This document shows, piece after piece, positions 1-11,719 of a stretch of DNA of 64,000 bases. The position numbers and the translations under genes are program-made. The notes under the pieces are model-generated. The model searched no databases, was not told the DNA's origin, and saw only the letters and a program-made list of their open reading frames with translations. Source of the DNA: Bolinopsis microptera (Eukaryota > Ctenophora > Tentaculata > Lobata > Bolinopsidae); the NCBI RefSeq assembly GCF_026151205.1, contig NC_087073.1:11292411-11356410 (forward strand), in the 5' to 3' direction. Position 1 is the first letter of the stretch; each line of letters opens with the position of its first letter.

Positions 1-3000
1 CTCTCCTCTAGAAGCGCCAAAATCGCTAAAGTTCTCTCCATCTTCGCTGGCTTCGGCTGCTTTTGTGCGGCCATCCCCGCCGTACTTATCGGTAGGTTAC
101 TTATTTAGGTTACTTAGGTCACTGAGGTTACTTAAAGGTTACTCAAATTTAGGTTACTTAGGTTATTTAGGTTACTTAGGTTACTTAGGTTACTTAAGTT
201 ACTTAGTGCTCCTCATTGCTGACCACCCAGGTTCCCCATTATCTAATTTTTGTTGTGCTGGATTTGCAGACGGTATGAAGGTGTTTGTTTAGCCCACAGT
301 GTCCGGCGATAAGGTGCACAGCAGTTATCCAACTTGTGCTCATTTTAATTTCAGTGGGTTCAGAAGTTGCCGCAATGATGTCTTGTCATTAGTACAGACT
401 AGAGACCCTCCATTGTAATCTTAATTCATAAGGAGTGCGTGGCTCATATATTTAACAAACCAGTTTGTCCAGCTTCCAGTCGACTTCATGCTTCTCCCGA
501 AGTCTTTTGTAATTACTGTCGGTCTGATAATACTTCCGTTTCAGTTCCGTTTTCCATACAGAGACTTTTAGTCGCGTGCATAATTAGTAATTACTTTACA
601 TGATTACCATTTACTTCTAATGAAAGAGGTGCTAAAAATGGGAGGTGCTATATAATACAATAATACCTTGGCTGTTGAGTGCTACCCGCGATAATTGCGG
701 GGTACCGAAGCCAAGGCATTATTTGTTATAATTTTTGTGATGCGTGCGCTGATACAATTATTATATGGTGTTTAATATATAGTGCGCAACAGTTATTTGT
801 TTTGAAACTTCCCGCCAGCCAGTCTGAGGTGAATTGCAGTCTGTTCTCATAATACTCTGGCAACCCTTGCAGGAAATTATCGGTAACCAGTGTTCACGAC
901 TTCTCGGGGATATAATTCCCAGAAAGAATTATAAGATTATACCGGATAATGGGTAGATTCATATTCCAGTTCTCACTTCAGAACAATGGATCTTTATGGG
1001 AAATATTTGGTATAATTGGGAGATAACAATTCTTCTATATTCCTTTGGCTGCAGTCCAAAAGTGTTGGCACCAAAACAAATAGCTGATCCCTTAATACCG
1101 AGCGACAGTATTGTGCGTTTAAAATGAGAAGAGGATGTTATTTTCAGTGATCTTAGAGCCAACCTCATCCAACAAAGTTATAAAATTGATTATCATTTTA
1201 ACACTAACAGGTCTCTAATGAAAACAATAACCATCATAATAACGTTATAATCTATGATTTAAACTTTTCGTTTTCAGGAGTAAGAACATTTCGTTTTCAG
1301 GAGTAATAACATTTCGTTTTCAGGAGTAATAACATTTCGTTTTCAGGAGTAGTAACGCTTAACACCGACTGGGCCGCTACCAAGTTCGGAGTTCTAGAAC
1401 CGGGACAGTACAAGTTGGCAGTTCCTCTCTGTCTCAACTACCTCTGCCCCCCAGTCGTTACCTTCATTGGTAAATATTTGATTTTTCCTTTAAATTTAAT
1501 TTGAACTTGGTTTGTTTGTGGTCCCCAAATTTGGTCAATTGAGGTGCAATCGTTAATGGTTTTAGAAATTAAGTTACAACAGGGGAAATCTCTAAATGTT
1601 CCAGAGTTTTTGATTTCTCCTCTAATGACTTAAAGTTAATGATATTAAAGGGCTAATGATATTGGGCTGATGATGTTGAGATTTGAGAAAAGGTCTTGAA
1701 TTGTCCTTAGTCTCTGCGAAGCTGCAACTTTTAATACGGCTGTTGTGGTGCAGAATTCGAAGTATGGTTCAATATTGGTGAATGTGGCAGTTGGTAAAAG
1801 AAAATGCACCCCCATTATTTCTACGCCACCGACTCACCAGTTAAATTAATGAAAGCAGGACTAGATAATATTATATAGATCTGGAAATTAATTAAATTGT
1901 CCGAATTATACGAGCGATTTCACTAATGCACGCAGTTTTTAAAAAGTTTTTAAAAAGTTTCCCATTTTTGAAACTATTAAGTCTGGTAATCAAGACATGG
2001 GAAATCCTGAAAGGGGCCTGGCATGCTATTCTGGATAGAAGCCACACAGTTCTCGTAGCAACCCAAGGATTCCCTGTCAATTAGAGGATGTGCTGGCAAC
2101 ATTTGGTGTCACTTAGTCATGATATAATCATTATTAGTTTTGCAGCACAATTCTAAAGAACACCCCAAAACTGAGAATATTGTTAGAAAAGCAAGTGTGC
2201 AGTTATTCATGTGATGTTATAGGCTGGAACTTCCAGGCACAGAAAGTTGCATTGTTGACACTTGGAATTAGGTTGTGGCACAATAGTGATTATCTGAAAA
2301 GAAACAACGGTCAGATTTTAACTCCAGCATCAAAATACTGGTCAGTACGATGGATCAGTAGCAGGCGTAAAGTTGCATAATTGGTTTAATCTGAGTCACC
2401 TGATTTATTCAGACCTTATGCGATGAATTGGGACAAGGAATAGCCTATTAGTCTGTACGCTGTCAACTAAAGTTGATATACAATATAATCAGTATAAGAG
2501 TGAGTTGACAAATTGTCCCCCCCAGGTCTTGGAGCAGTGAGTGCTGCTGTGATGAGTTCAACTGACAGTTCCATTCTGGGAGTCAGCTGCATGTTCACCA
2601 GGAACGTGTTCCAGAGAGTCTTCCATCCTGCAGCTAGTGACAAGTACGTACTGTTAATGTTAAGTAGGTACTGCTAATGTCACGTGTATCTAGCTGAATT
2701 TATAATACAGTTGTTGATAAAATGCCGTATTATTTGACATCTCGTTAAGGCTAACACTGACTTATGGATTATTAATGTTTTTGTCTTCCAGGCAAATGAT
2801 GTGGGCATTAAGAATAACGATTATCTTCAACACGACCATTGCCATGATCATCGCTATCACTGTCAAATCTGTGTACGGACTTTACCTTATCTGCAGGTAA
2901 CACAACTGAAATAGTACAACAAATTATCCAAAATATATCATCATAATTAAACATCTTGATATCACGTACTTCACAAACTATAATAACCTGAAACTAACCT

Positions 3001-3965
3001 TGTGTCTCCCTCCACAGTGACCTAGTATTCGTCCTCCTCTTCCCACATCTAGTCCTGGTAGTCCACTTCCCCCACCTGGTTAACAGATACGGTATGGTGG
3101 TAGGTTTCTCCACTGCCCTCCTTCTCAGGGCTCTCTCCGGGGAACCTGTACTCGGATACGATGCTGTCCTCAAGTTCCCTAACTATTCCGTGAGTTTCGA
3201 GCTCTGTTATTGTTTGGTGATATTATTGTTGTTTTGACAATTACTTTGCTGAGACTACTTTTAACACTGGTTTACTACAAAATCATTCACAAATATCATC
3301 AATTATCTTGATAAGGTATACACTTAATGAATTAATTAATCGTAATCGCAATTAATTATTAACCATGGTAAAAGTGGTAACCACATGGTAACAATGTTCT
3401 ACTATAGGAGGGAGTAGAGGGAGTAGACAATGGGGTCGGACACCAGAAGTTCCCCTTCAGAATGGTGTGCATGTTAGTCCACCTCTTCCTCGCCATCGGA
3501 GTTTCCTATCTCACAAACTACCTTTATCAAGAGGGTGAGTTGCAAGAAACTGGCGAGCAATATCTTAAATTAATCAATCTTATAATTAATTAATCAACCT
3601 TATTTAATATCTTAATTAATCATTTACCCACGCGATGGTTACCTACTTTAAACCCGTAGTACACAGGTTTAAAATTAATTTTCGAATACAAATGCTACAA
3701 TATTTAATTAGTATTTTCAGAACCCTGTTTACTCAATCTAACAACACCATTTTCAGGTTACTTGACTGATGAACTGGACGTCTTGAAAGAATTCAAAGAA
3801 AAGAAAGAAAATACAAAGACGAATAAAGACCTGGTAATAGAGAACACATACCCCGTGTTGGAGCTCAAGAAGCAAGCAACCAACGGTCACCAAGCAACCA
3901 ACGGTCACACTAACGGCTCATCTAACGGCCACGGAAATGGTCTTCATACGAATGGAAATTGTTAA
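1..3965 (+). CDS. SLC5A7-like: High-affinity choline transporter, C-terminal part (SLC5A7/CHT1-like), 7 exons
   Basis: Na+/Cl--coupled choline uptake at the plasma membrane, which in animals feeds acetylcholine synthesis at nerve terminals (family knowledge). Exons, all with GT-AG borders and consistent phase: 1-91, 1347-1469, 2526-2643, 2792-2896, 3018-3189, 3408-3534 and 3757-3965, giving about 313 residues that match the C-terminal half of CHT1 (human protein about 580 residues). Diagnostic stretches are [34 protein letters not shown] (SLC5 core helix), [17 protein letters not shown] and HQKFPF. The last exon encodes a hydrophilic cytosolic tail with an acidic/dileucine-like part (DLVIEN..PVLEL), then a low-complexity NGH-rich end. 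The stop is TAA at 3963-3965. The 5' exons lie left of the window. No frameshift was seen. The family call is secure; one-to-one orthology is inferred. Confidence 0.93.
96..207 (+). repeat. Period-10 tandem repeat at the start of CHT1 intron 1
   Basis: About eleven degenerate copies of the decamer GGTTACTTAG begin a few bases after the exon 1 donor (GTAGGT at 92-97). The repeat is open in one frame and would read as a GYL repeat, but it lies in the intron and is not coding. Confidence 0.8.
380..1200 (+). repeat. Segment in CHT1 intron 1, duplicated at 11720-12720
   Basis: Two blocks of this intron (about 450-650 and 925-1180) recur in the same order and strand at about 11730-11870 and 12375-12670, with roughly 90% identity by eye. 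Relative to the downstream copy, this copy carries an extra stretch of about 280 bases (650-930). The two copies act as empty-site controls for each other's insertions. Confidence 0.8.
661..722. repeat. Hairpin inside the extra segment of intron 1
   Basis: Arms TAATACCTTGGCT (661-673) and its near-exact reverse complement (710-722) enclose an inner stem of ACCCGC with GCGGGGT. The hairpin lies in the 280-base stretch absent from the 12-kb copy, so it probably belongs to an inserted MITE. Confidence 0.5.
1266..1350 (+). repeat. Fourfold 23-bp tandem repeat of the intron 1 splice acceptor
   Basis: A 23-bp unit carrying TTTCGTTTTCAG|GAGTA is repeated so that AG acceptors fall at 1276-1277, 1299-1300, 1322-1323 and 1345-1346, exactly 23 bases apart. 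Only the last gives the CHT1 reading frame ([10 protein letters not shown]). The first is in frame with it (69 bases upstream) but meets TAA at once. The middle two shift the frame. Confidence 0.9.
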
Positions 3966-4926
3966 CAATACCCGAACTTTAGAGGCTAACTTCCCTTCCC
4001 CTTCGGTTTCAGATGATTACTTAAGTAATTTCTAGTTATAGTGAGTTAAACCAAACGAAAGCAAGTTTAAAAGCCGAATTGCTCAGATAGTTTGGAAGCT
4101 CAGAAGTATACCAGACTCTGCAGCTATTAATTTGTTTAAGAAAACGCAAATCCAGAGCACAGTAACTTAAACAGTAACTTAAACGATTACATCGGAATAT
4201 TTGACTACTGGAATTCAGAGCTTTCCAGGATTTAACACCGGGAATAGTATTTGGAAAGCTGAATGCTAGAAACTACAAGGACGTGTTTCTTGACACCGTG
4301 GAGTAACCAGTGTAAAGACTATTTTGCCACAATTTAAAAGTTTACATAAACTTATTTATAGTAGTGTTGATTAACTGATCTATAATGTTATTCAGTCAGT
4401 TGTATATATTTGTTGTTTTTAACTTTTTACATTAGAAATTGCGTTTCATTGTTTTAAGAGCTTATTTAAAGTTACACTGTTAACATTCACAACTTACAAT
4501 TAATGTGAGTGTTTCCAACGTTGCAAAGTGCTAAATTAACATACATTAGGAGCTATTTATTAATTTTTCTTTGCTTTGTATACAATTTTACATATATATA
4601 TTTTTATAATAATATTGTAATTCTAATACATTTGGCAATCTACCAAAATCTAATGTAATATAATATCAACTAAATTATTAATGTAATATAGAATTTTATG
4701 CAACTGAAAACGTTGAATTTCTACCTAATCGCTTAACGCTAAGTGTTGAAACATGCCAATCCACTTTAATAGTTCAAGGAGTCGTTCTAAAATAGGTTCT
4801 TATCGTATAGGCTGAACATGAAACGGAATCGTGGAAGTTTTCATTATAAGTTTATAAAAGTTTAAGAAAAAATAAGTCAAAACATATCTGCTGAGCTGAC
4901 CGCGTTAGGATCTGAAACATCTTGCT
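3966..4926. other. CHT1 3' flank, no gene seen
   Basis: AT-rich sequence after the CHT1 stop, presumably 3' UTR followed by intergenic DNA. No exon-like open frame or RNA gene was recognised. Confidence 0.5.
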
Positions 4927-5154
4927 CTAGAGTAGAGTTACCCAATCATGTTATATTCCGTATTCGGTACCGAATATTATAATATTCGCTTGACCGTAAT
5001 ATTCGATCTGTTCGGTATTCGGTGACCCATTATATTTGGTCGACCGAATCATCGAATATTCGGTTGAACCGAATACTGAACTCTGAATACTGAATACTGA
5101 ATGCCGAACTCCGGATCCGAATGTTAACCTAACTATTCGGTGACCCTACTCTAG
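4927..5154. mobile_element. Small inverted-repeat element with GAATATTCGGT motifs
   Basis: The ends are CTAGAGTAGAGTTACC and the reverse complement of CTAGAGTAGGGTCACC. The interior is a cluster of short palindromic GAATATTCGGT/ACCGAATA motifs and CTGAATA repeats. The size and termini fit a hAT-type MITE, but I found no clean 8-bp target duplication, so the superfamily is left open. Confidence 0.5.
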
Positions 5155-7770
5155 TACTCTAGAGGGAATGTCCAGTGTCCAGTGTGCTGACTGACTCATT
5201 AGAATTGCTGCATTCTTTTCATTTGTCAAGGCTTGTGAGCGTGTTTAACATTCTGCATTATCTTTAAACTATATTGTAATGAACACAGTAGACCTATGAC
5301 AATGTTCTGTCTTATTAACCTCATGTTAATTGCTTTTATTCTAAATTTTGGCTTTGATTTGCAGTCATCATTTTATTGCTCTATTGATGTGTGTCTCGCT
5401 TCATTTTCTGGGAACCATTCTCCGAGTGACGGAATGCAGCGAGAAAGTATCTGTGGGATAAATATATGGCATGTTGATGGATACCGCAGAAATTAAGAAA
5501 TGCCTACATCTTGTCAGATTATCTTCTTAATTGATTGGGAAAATCGGGGAAAAAGCTTTTATTACCTTGTTGTAGCTTAACTTCAGTTAAACTCCCACAT
5601 TAGTTTGTCGACAGATATGACGTCGGTAATTGCATGACTTGCTACATCAACGTCAAAATTATGTCATTATAAACAAGATTGCCATCTTTATTTAGTGTAG
5701 CCGGTAGCGTGGCACAGGCAATCATCATCATTCAAAACTATTAAAACGCCATTAACAGGCGTTTAATCAGCAGGCGTTTAGTCCCCTGCTTTGGTATCCT
5801 GAATTCCAAGCAATTAGGAATTAGACCATTGGATAACCAGTTTGAAGGTTTCGGATACAATAATTTACTAAAATATATGTGCTAGAAACTATTTAATAGA
5901 TGATGCAGTGCACTGTCACTAACTCGAAGGCCGCTTTTTGTTAGGGCCGAGATATTTGGCTGTTCAACCTTGTCACGGCCACTTTCGGAAGGAATTAAGA
6001 TATAATGAGTTCCTCATTTTTCACAGCGCTCAGAAAATATTGCAATTAGTTACAGCAGCTAGGGCAGCTGATTATGCCGTCTTGTATTTAATAGTTTGTT
6101 TCAACTTTTTCTCATCTCCTTTGACCTCTGAACTTTGCTCGATCATGAGTGGCCAGTGGGTCGAACGTGCATTTTTTTTGGGAACAGCAACGTAGCCCAT
6201 AAATTTATTTTGCCGCTGTGTTTACTTCAAGACATAAACAATTTTTTGCACTGTTTGATTCACTTTAGCAAATTGTTATTTACCTGAATATGTTTTGAAT
6301 TCTGACTACTGTATTTACTTTTCTGTGTCTTACAAACTACTGATTCAGAATGATATTAATGTGATGAAAGTAACGATTATTACCGTCTTCCAGTCCTCTT
6401 CCATCACAACTGATACCAAGTAAGTTGAATAGAAGTATATTATGCTGTGCTCCTCCCCGTTCTATTGAGGTGATTAGTGTATTATATTATCATATTATCA
6501 TTATGCTGAATGACTGTCACGTATTAGCCACCGTGGTAAGTGAGTAAAGTATGTACGCGGCGGTGTCATTCTTATGAGGCAATCGCATCAACGTACATCT
6601 GGTTTTAAAAAAGCGCGCGAATAAATATAATCGGGACACAGTTTATTAATTTAAGCTAAGCGCGCGAAGAGGCTATACCGCATGGTTGGATGAATGATTG
6701 GATGACAATCATTGACAAACATGTATAATTATTAACTTCTTAGTTGTTCCTCGTCCGTAGAGTTCCAAAATTTCTTTTCAATTGCATAGTTTATTGGACA
6801 GACACGACCAGTTTGGGCCTTAAGGCAACGTCGTAGAGATAATTTTATAGTTTATAGCGTCGAAAATAAATGTGAGCAAAATTGAACATAACCCTATTCT
6901 AACCACATGCATCAGAGTTTATTGGAATGAGATCAACTTCTTTGTCGCTCAAATAAGTCCAAGCTGCATGCCTATCCTTTCGTTTTCAACCCAAATACAA
7001 GCAAATGGCAGGTGAGTGTGGCTATCAGCTGTCGAACTTTCAAGTTTAACGGTTGTTGAGACATAATTAGGATCACCCTTGTTGCCTGTGAATCAAGTTC
7101 ATTTTTCATTTGTACTACAATATGTGAAATGAGTTGAAACTCTGCATGGTGCAATCTTAAAAAGTAATTTCATTTGAGCATTTATTGCGACCAAGTTCAA
7201 ACAACCTCTAAACTTTTCCAAGAAAGATGGTCGAATTTATCGACATGTCACAGTATGTAGACCACAGTATGTAGACCACACGTTTACATATAAAAGCCAA
7301 TGTCATTTCATTAAGTGTGACCACTGGCATTGATGACTATATACTAACCAAGAGTGACGAGACACTAGGATATTTGTAGAGATGTCTTTAAACTGCAGCT
7401 GTGAGTTTTTCTTCTGACTTCTTAGTTGTTTGAATTAATTAACAATTAGTTTACAATTCCAACTCTAGTCCAGTAAAGCTTCAAATGAATCGAAATATTG
7501 CAAAATGCAATCGTTTTTAAAAGCCATGCATAAAATACCGAAATTTATTTGCTCCTGCTCTAATGTTTGGTTCAGATTAACTGGCTGAGAGTTTGCTGTT
7601 TCACTAGATTAATAAACTATTGACCACCTTATTAATTTGTTTGAGCCTGTCAGTAATTTATTGTACGTTGATCTAGTATCTACACGATAATTATACATTC
7701 TACCTAAAGATTTAAATCTAAATAACATTTACAATTATACCAAGTTCATATACTGTTTAACTTATCAAAT
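5155..7770. other. Non-coding stretch, no gene recognised
   Basis: Only short chance open frames of up to about 85 codons, without homology I recognise and without paired splice sites. No tRNA, rRNA or clear transposon ends were seen. Confidence 0.4.
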
Positions 7771-7775
7771 TGTTA

Positions 7776-8025
7776 CTTACCTTACTCGGGAATATTATAG
7801 CGGGTTAATTTATGACTGGGAAAATTAATGACCGGGAAAAATATGGCGGAATTTTCCAAAACCCACCAAGCATCAAAATTCAAAATGTATTACTATTAGT
7901 TTACCTTACTCGGGACCATTATAGCGGGTTAATTTATGACTGGGAAAATTAATGACCGGGAAAAATATGGCGGAATTTTCCAAAACCTACCTAACCACTT
8001 TATCCCAGTCATAATATTCCCGAGT
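7776..8025. repeat. Direct duplication of about 93 bp, closed by an inverted end
   Basis: Two near-identical copies (7776-7868 and 7900-7992) begin TTACCTTACTCGGGA and include ATGACTGGGAAAATTAATG. The block ends with TCCCGAGTAAG near 8018-8028, the reverse complement of its start, so the whole looks like a MITE with a duplicated left part. Confidence 0.6.
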
Positions 8026-8096
8026 AAGCTTAAATATGCGGATATATCTTATACCTTACTCAGTAAGGTATAAGAAATATCCGCATATTTAAGCTT
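8026..8096. repeat. Near-perfect 35-bp hairpin with a 1-base loop
   Basis: The arm at 8026-8060 begins AAGCTTAAATATGCGG. The arm at 8062-8096 is its reverse complement with a single mismatch, and only one base separates them. Confidence 0.85.
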
Positions 8097-8144
8097 CTAT
8101 TTCTTTAATTTTTTTGTTCGTACGCTTCAGAAAATTGTAAAATT

Positions 8145-8168
8145 GGGGGGGGGGGGGGGGGGGGGGGG
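8145..8168 (+). repeat. Homopolymer G24
   Basis: An uninterrupted run of 24 G. It is followed by GGCAACCATATTAAAG, whose reverse complement recurs just beyond the TTAA element at about 11475-11500, suggesting the border of an older host element. Confidence 0.8.
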
Positions 8169-8779
8169 CAACCATATTAAAGTATATTAAAGTATATCCC
8201 CGGGTCAAAATCGGAAAAATCCTACATTTTAATATACTTTAATATACCTACAATTAGAAGATTTATATTCTTCGTTAAGATTTACATGATGAACTATATT
8301 TTTCAGTTTTCACTCAGATTCGCAAGATAAGCCTGTTTTAGGACTAGTACATGAATTTCCATCCAGATTGGTCAAAAATTGGCTGAGCTATGAGCTTAAA
8401 AAAATATGCCCATATTTGGGCATACGCTTTAGCCCAAATTCGCTTTTGCCCAAATTCGATAAAATTTCAATATTTTTTAATGAGACTAACTCTATGTGAA
8501 TTGTGAAAGATATAACTCAGTTTTTGTTGAATATAGCGGATACTAAGTAAAAAGACCTCCATGAACAAAATTGGGAAAATTGCACATAATATCTCGGTTC
8601 GGAATACTAGCCAAAATGACTTCATTAAAATTGAAATAACTCCATCTAATCAGTTTTCAATATTTTTTCAAGAACTTTTTGGAATCGATTAAGAATTGCA
8701 TTTCAAGCTTATTTTGGGCAACAATTTTTGATGTAGGCCCCCAAGGAGATAGGTATATATTAACCCATTAGGGACGATA

Positions 8780-10215
8780 GGGTCGTTTACGACCCACCTT
8801 TTCTAGAGGCTATAGAGGACAAACCATAATACTAAACGCAACGAATCTTTCGCACATATGCTCAAAATTTATTGGGCTACATTATTGACTTTCCAGTCGA
8901 GACCCAATTAATTACTAACAACTAAATAATTAGGCTAATTAGTCGTCATAATTGGAAAATATTTCACTTTACTTCTTGCCTTGATTGGGACATTAAAACT
9001 TATGTAGGCTTATTTTGTTGAGGACAAAATAGTTGCGGGCAACGATTTCCTTGAGACATATGAAAAGCCCGTGATAATCAGATGTTCACAAACAGAGCTA
9101 GACGCTGTTTACTAACTGCGGTCGCATACGACCCACTCGTCCGGGTCGCAAACGACCCATCACGGTTTTTCGGCTTTAACTTCTGAAACAAAGACGTTAG
9201 GATAAAATAAAATAAAAAGCATAAGTTAAAAACATATGGTCAATACTGTGTAACTCTAACTTTTTAAAAATAAAGAATTTGGGTCATTAACGACCCACTC
9301 GGCTCACTTGCTTATTACTACATATGTCCATGTAACTTCTTGAATTCAGCCTAAAGCATGACATCATAAGTTCAAAATCGCCTCTCAGCAAGTGATAATC
9401 ATCATGAACTGCGAAAAATCGGTTAAATGGGTCATTAGCGACCCACTAAGACCACAAAATTGATTAATTAAATATAATGTTGTCAAACTTTTACAAATAT
9501 TAGTATAAAAACATGTTATATCTTGGTCATTACTCCTGTACGTTGATTTAACTTTTAAAATCGATCAACTGGGTCAATAACGACCCACTCGGAAGTTGAA
9601 CCACCTCATCAATTATTATCAGTATCATGCTGTTCCACCATCAAGAAAGACACTCGTAGGTCTTAATTCCACGCAAACCACGGGTGGCTGACTACTAGCC
9701 CTTCTGAGATCCAGGGCCAACTGAAGGGCCGTCATCACTCATCAAAGAGCTGCGAGAATAACACTACTGCATATGCCTGGAGTTGCGTCCTGACTATAAT
9801 ACTATGGTGCGTGGAAATCTGTACCGAAAGGACCGTGGCCGTGCCGCAAAAGAAAAGGAATCGGCCCTCGTTCCTAACTTGCTAGGTAATAGCCATGCTG
9901 TTGTTGTTGCTTATTAGATTCTGTTACCTTTTTCGTCAATTTCGAATCTTGGTAAACGACCTGCTACAACCCACCGCTTGAGACCCAGGGTCCCACGGTG
10001 ATCAGATCATGTCACTCAAGAAAAATCCCCTGAACGAAGTATACGAGATATCATGTAACCTTGGGTAAATACTGAAAGACGAGTGGTCAAATTGCATATT
10101 CTAATCCAACATGCCAATATGTTTTTTTCATTCCTAGAAAGTACGAGAATAACTAAACAACTGCTGCATTCAGATGGCTACATCTACAGCTCTGTGAAGA
10201 AGGACAAGGAAAAAG

Positions 10216-10246
<31 letters not shown>

Positions 10247-11318
10247 ATTTGGCTGGCGGTGCTGCAACCTGCAATCTCTCAGACAACTACCTCGTTTTGG
10301 GTAACAAACCCCGCAACAACGAGGCAGCTTTCAAAACGAAAACAAGTATTACGTAATCGGCCGAGAGGGAGGGGAGTTTCCAAATGATTAAGCTTGTGTA
10401 ATTTTGACATAATAGCTATGTGGTGGGGGGGGGGGGGGGGCGTGAAAATTGTCCAATAAGTGATTACGTAATATATGAACGGCCCCTAAGAAGTAAAGAA
10501 AGGGAGCTGCGAAGAGAGTAGATGCAGCCATCTGAAATCTGAATCCAGCAGTTGTATAGTTCTTCTTGGACGTTCTAGGAATCGGGAAAAGATAGGCATG
10601 TTGTTTGCTGTCTCACGACATTACGGTCGTGTACTAACAGCTGATAAACTCACCTACCTATCAATCCAATTCTGCCCATTATTCGTCAGTCATTGGGTGA
10701 CGTGATCTGCAGATTACCGTGAGACTCCAGATCTCAGAAGGGCTAGTAGTCAGCCACCCGTGGTTTGCATGGAATTAAGACCTACGAGTGTCTTTCTTGA
10801 TGGTAGAACAACATGATACTGATAATTAATGTCGTGGTTCAACTTCCGAGTGGGTCGTTATTGACCCAGTTGATCGATTTTAAAATTTAAATCAACGTAC
10901 AGGAGTAATGACCAAGATATAACATGTTTTTATACTAATATTTGTAAAAGTTTGACAACATTATATTTAATTAATCAATTTTGTGGTCTTAGTGGGTCGC
11001 TAATGACCCATTTAACCGATTTTTCGCAGTTTATGATGATTATCACTTGCTGAGAGGCGATTTTGAACTTATGATGTCATGCTTTAGGCTGAATTCAAGA
11101 AGTTACATGGACATATGTAGTAATAAGCAAGTGAGCCGAGTGGGTCGTTAATGACCCAAATTCTTTATTTTAAAAAAGTTAGAGTCACACAGTATTGACC
11201 ATATGTTTTTAACTTATGCTTTTTATTTTATTTTATCCTAACGTCTTTGTTTCAGAATTTAAAGCCGAAAAACCGTGATGGGTCGTTTGCGACCCGGACG
11301 AGTGGGTCGTATGCGACC
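8780..11318. repeat. Spaced GGGTCGTTA..CGACCC palindromic motifs in both arms
   Basis: Motifs of the form GGGTCRTTANCGACCC lie near 8780, 9121, 9143, 9281, 9429 and 9571, and mirrored near 10853, 10993, 11141, 11280 and 11303. Successive sites inside the arms are about 138-148 bases apart. The regular spacing of a perfect dyad suggests protein-binding sites of the element, but this is inference. Confidence 0.7.
10216..10246 (+). repeat. Homopolymer C31 near the centre of the palindromic element
   Basis: A run of 31 C on one side of the element's centre. A G16 run at 10425-10440 is its partner on the other side. Confidence 0.85.
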
Positions 11319-11719
11319 ATAGCTGTATCTTTTAAAGTAAACGAGATACAGATTAGCTTTTTTGGATATCTCATTTTTGCTGTAAAGTGACCTAGTGTGT
11401 TAAACGGCATCAAAATCGGCAAACTTTAAAACTCGTCGTCCCTAATGGGTTAAAGTATATTGTAGGTATATTAAAGTATATTAAAGTGGTTGCCTCGTTC
11501 AAAAGAAACTATTGACAACCAAGTGTTTTTTACAAATTTATTACATTGAAATTAATTCTTGTATTCATGTTAAGATTTTTATAAAATTTTCTGTAAATAT
11601 GTGCCATGAGCAGTCAGCACCGTTATGTGAAATTCTGTAAAAGACCTTTAAATCGCCATATTCAGATGGCTAAAAACCATGTTAAAAAATGGGAAAAGCG
11701 AGCGACAGATTTCTTGTCA

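Larger units (their letters stand above)
8764..11449. mobile_element. piggyBac-like non-autonomous palindromic element (TTAA duplication)
   Basis: TTAA at 8760-8763 and 11450-11453 flanks 2686 bases whose ends are CCCATTAGGGACGA and its exact reverse complement. A TTAA duplication with CCC-starting termini is typical of piggyBac. Inside, about 9118-9713 is the near-perfect reverse complement of about 10734-11330, and weaker symmetry continues inward (10110-10210 against 10490-10600), so the whole element is one long foldback. No transposase frame was found. A proline-rich open frame at 10083-10304 only reads through the C31 tract and is not a gene. Confidence 0.85.

Noticed and set aside
10083-10304. 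Frame with a poly-proline run
   Set aside because: The prolines are the C31 homopolymer; the frame lies in a non-autonomous palindromic element.
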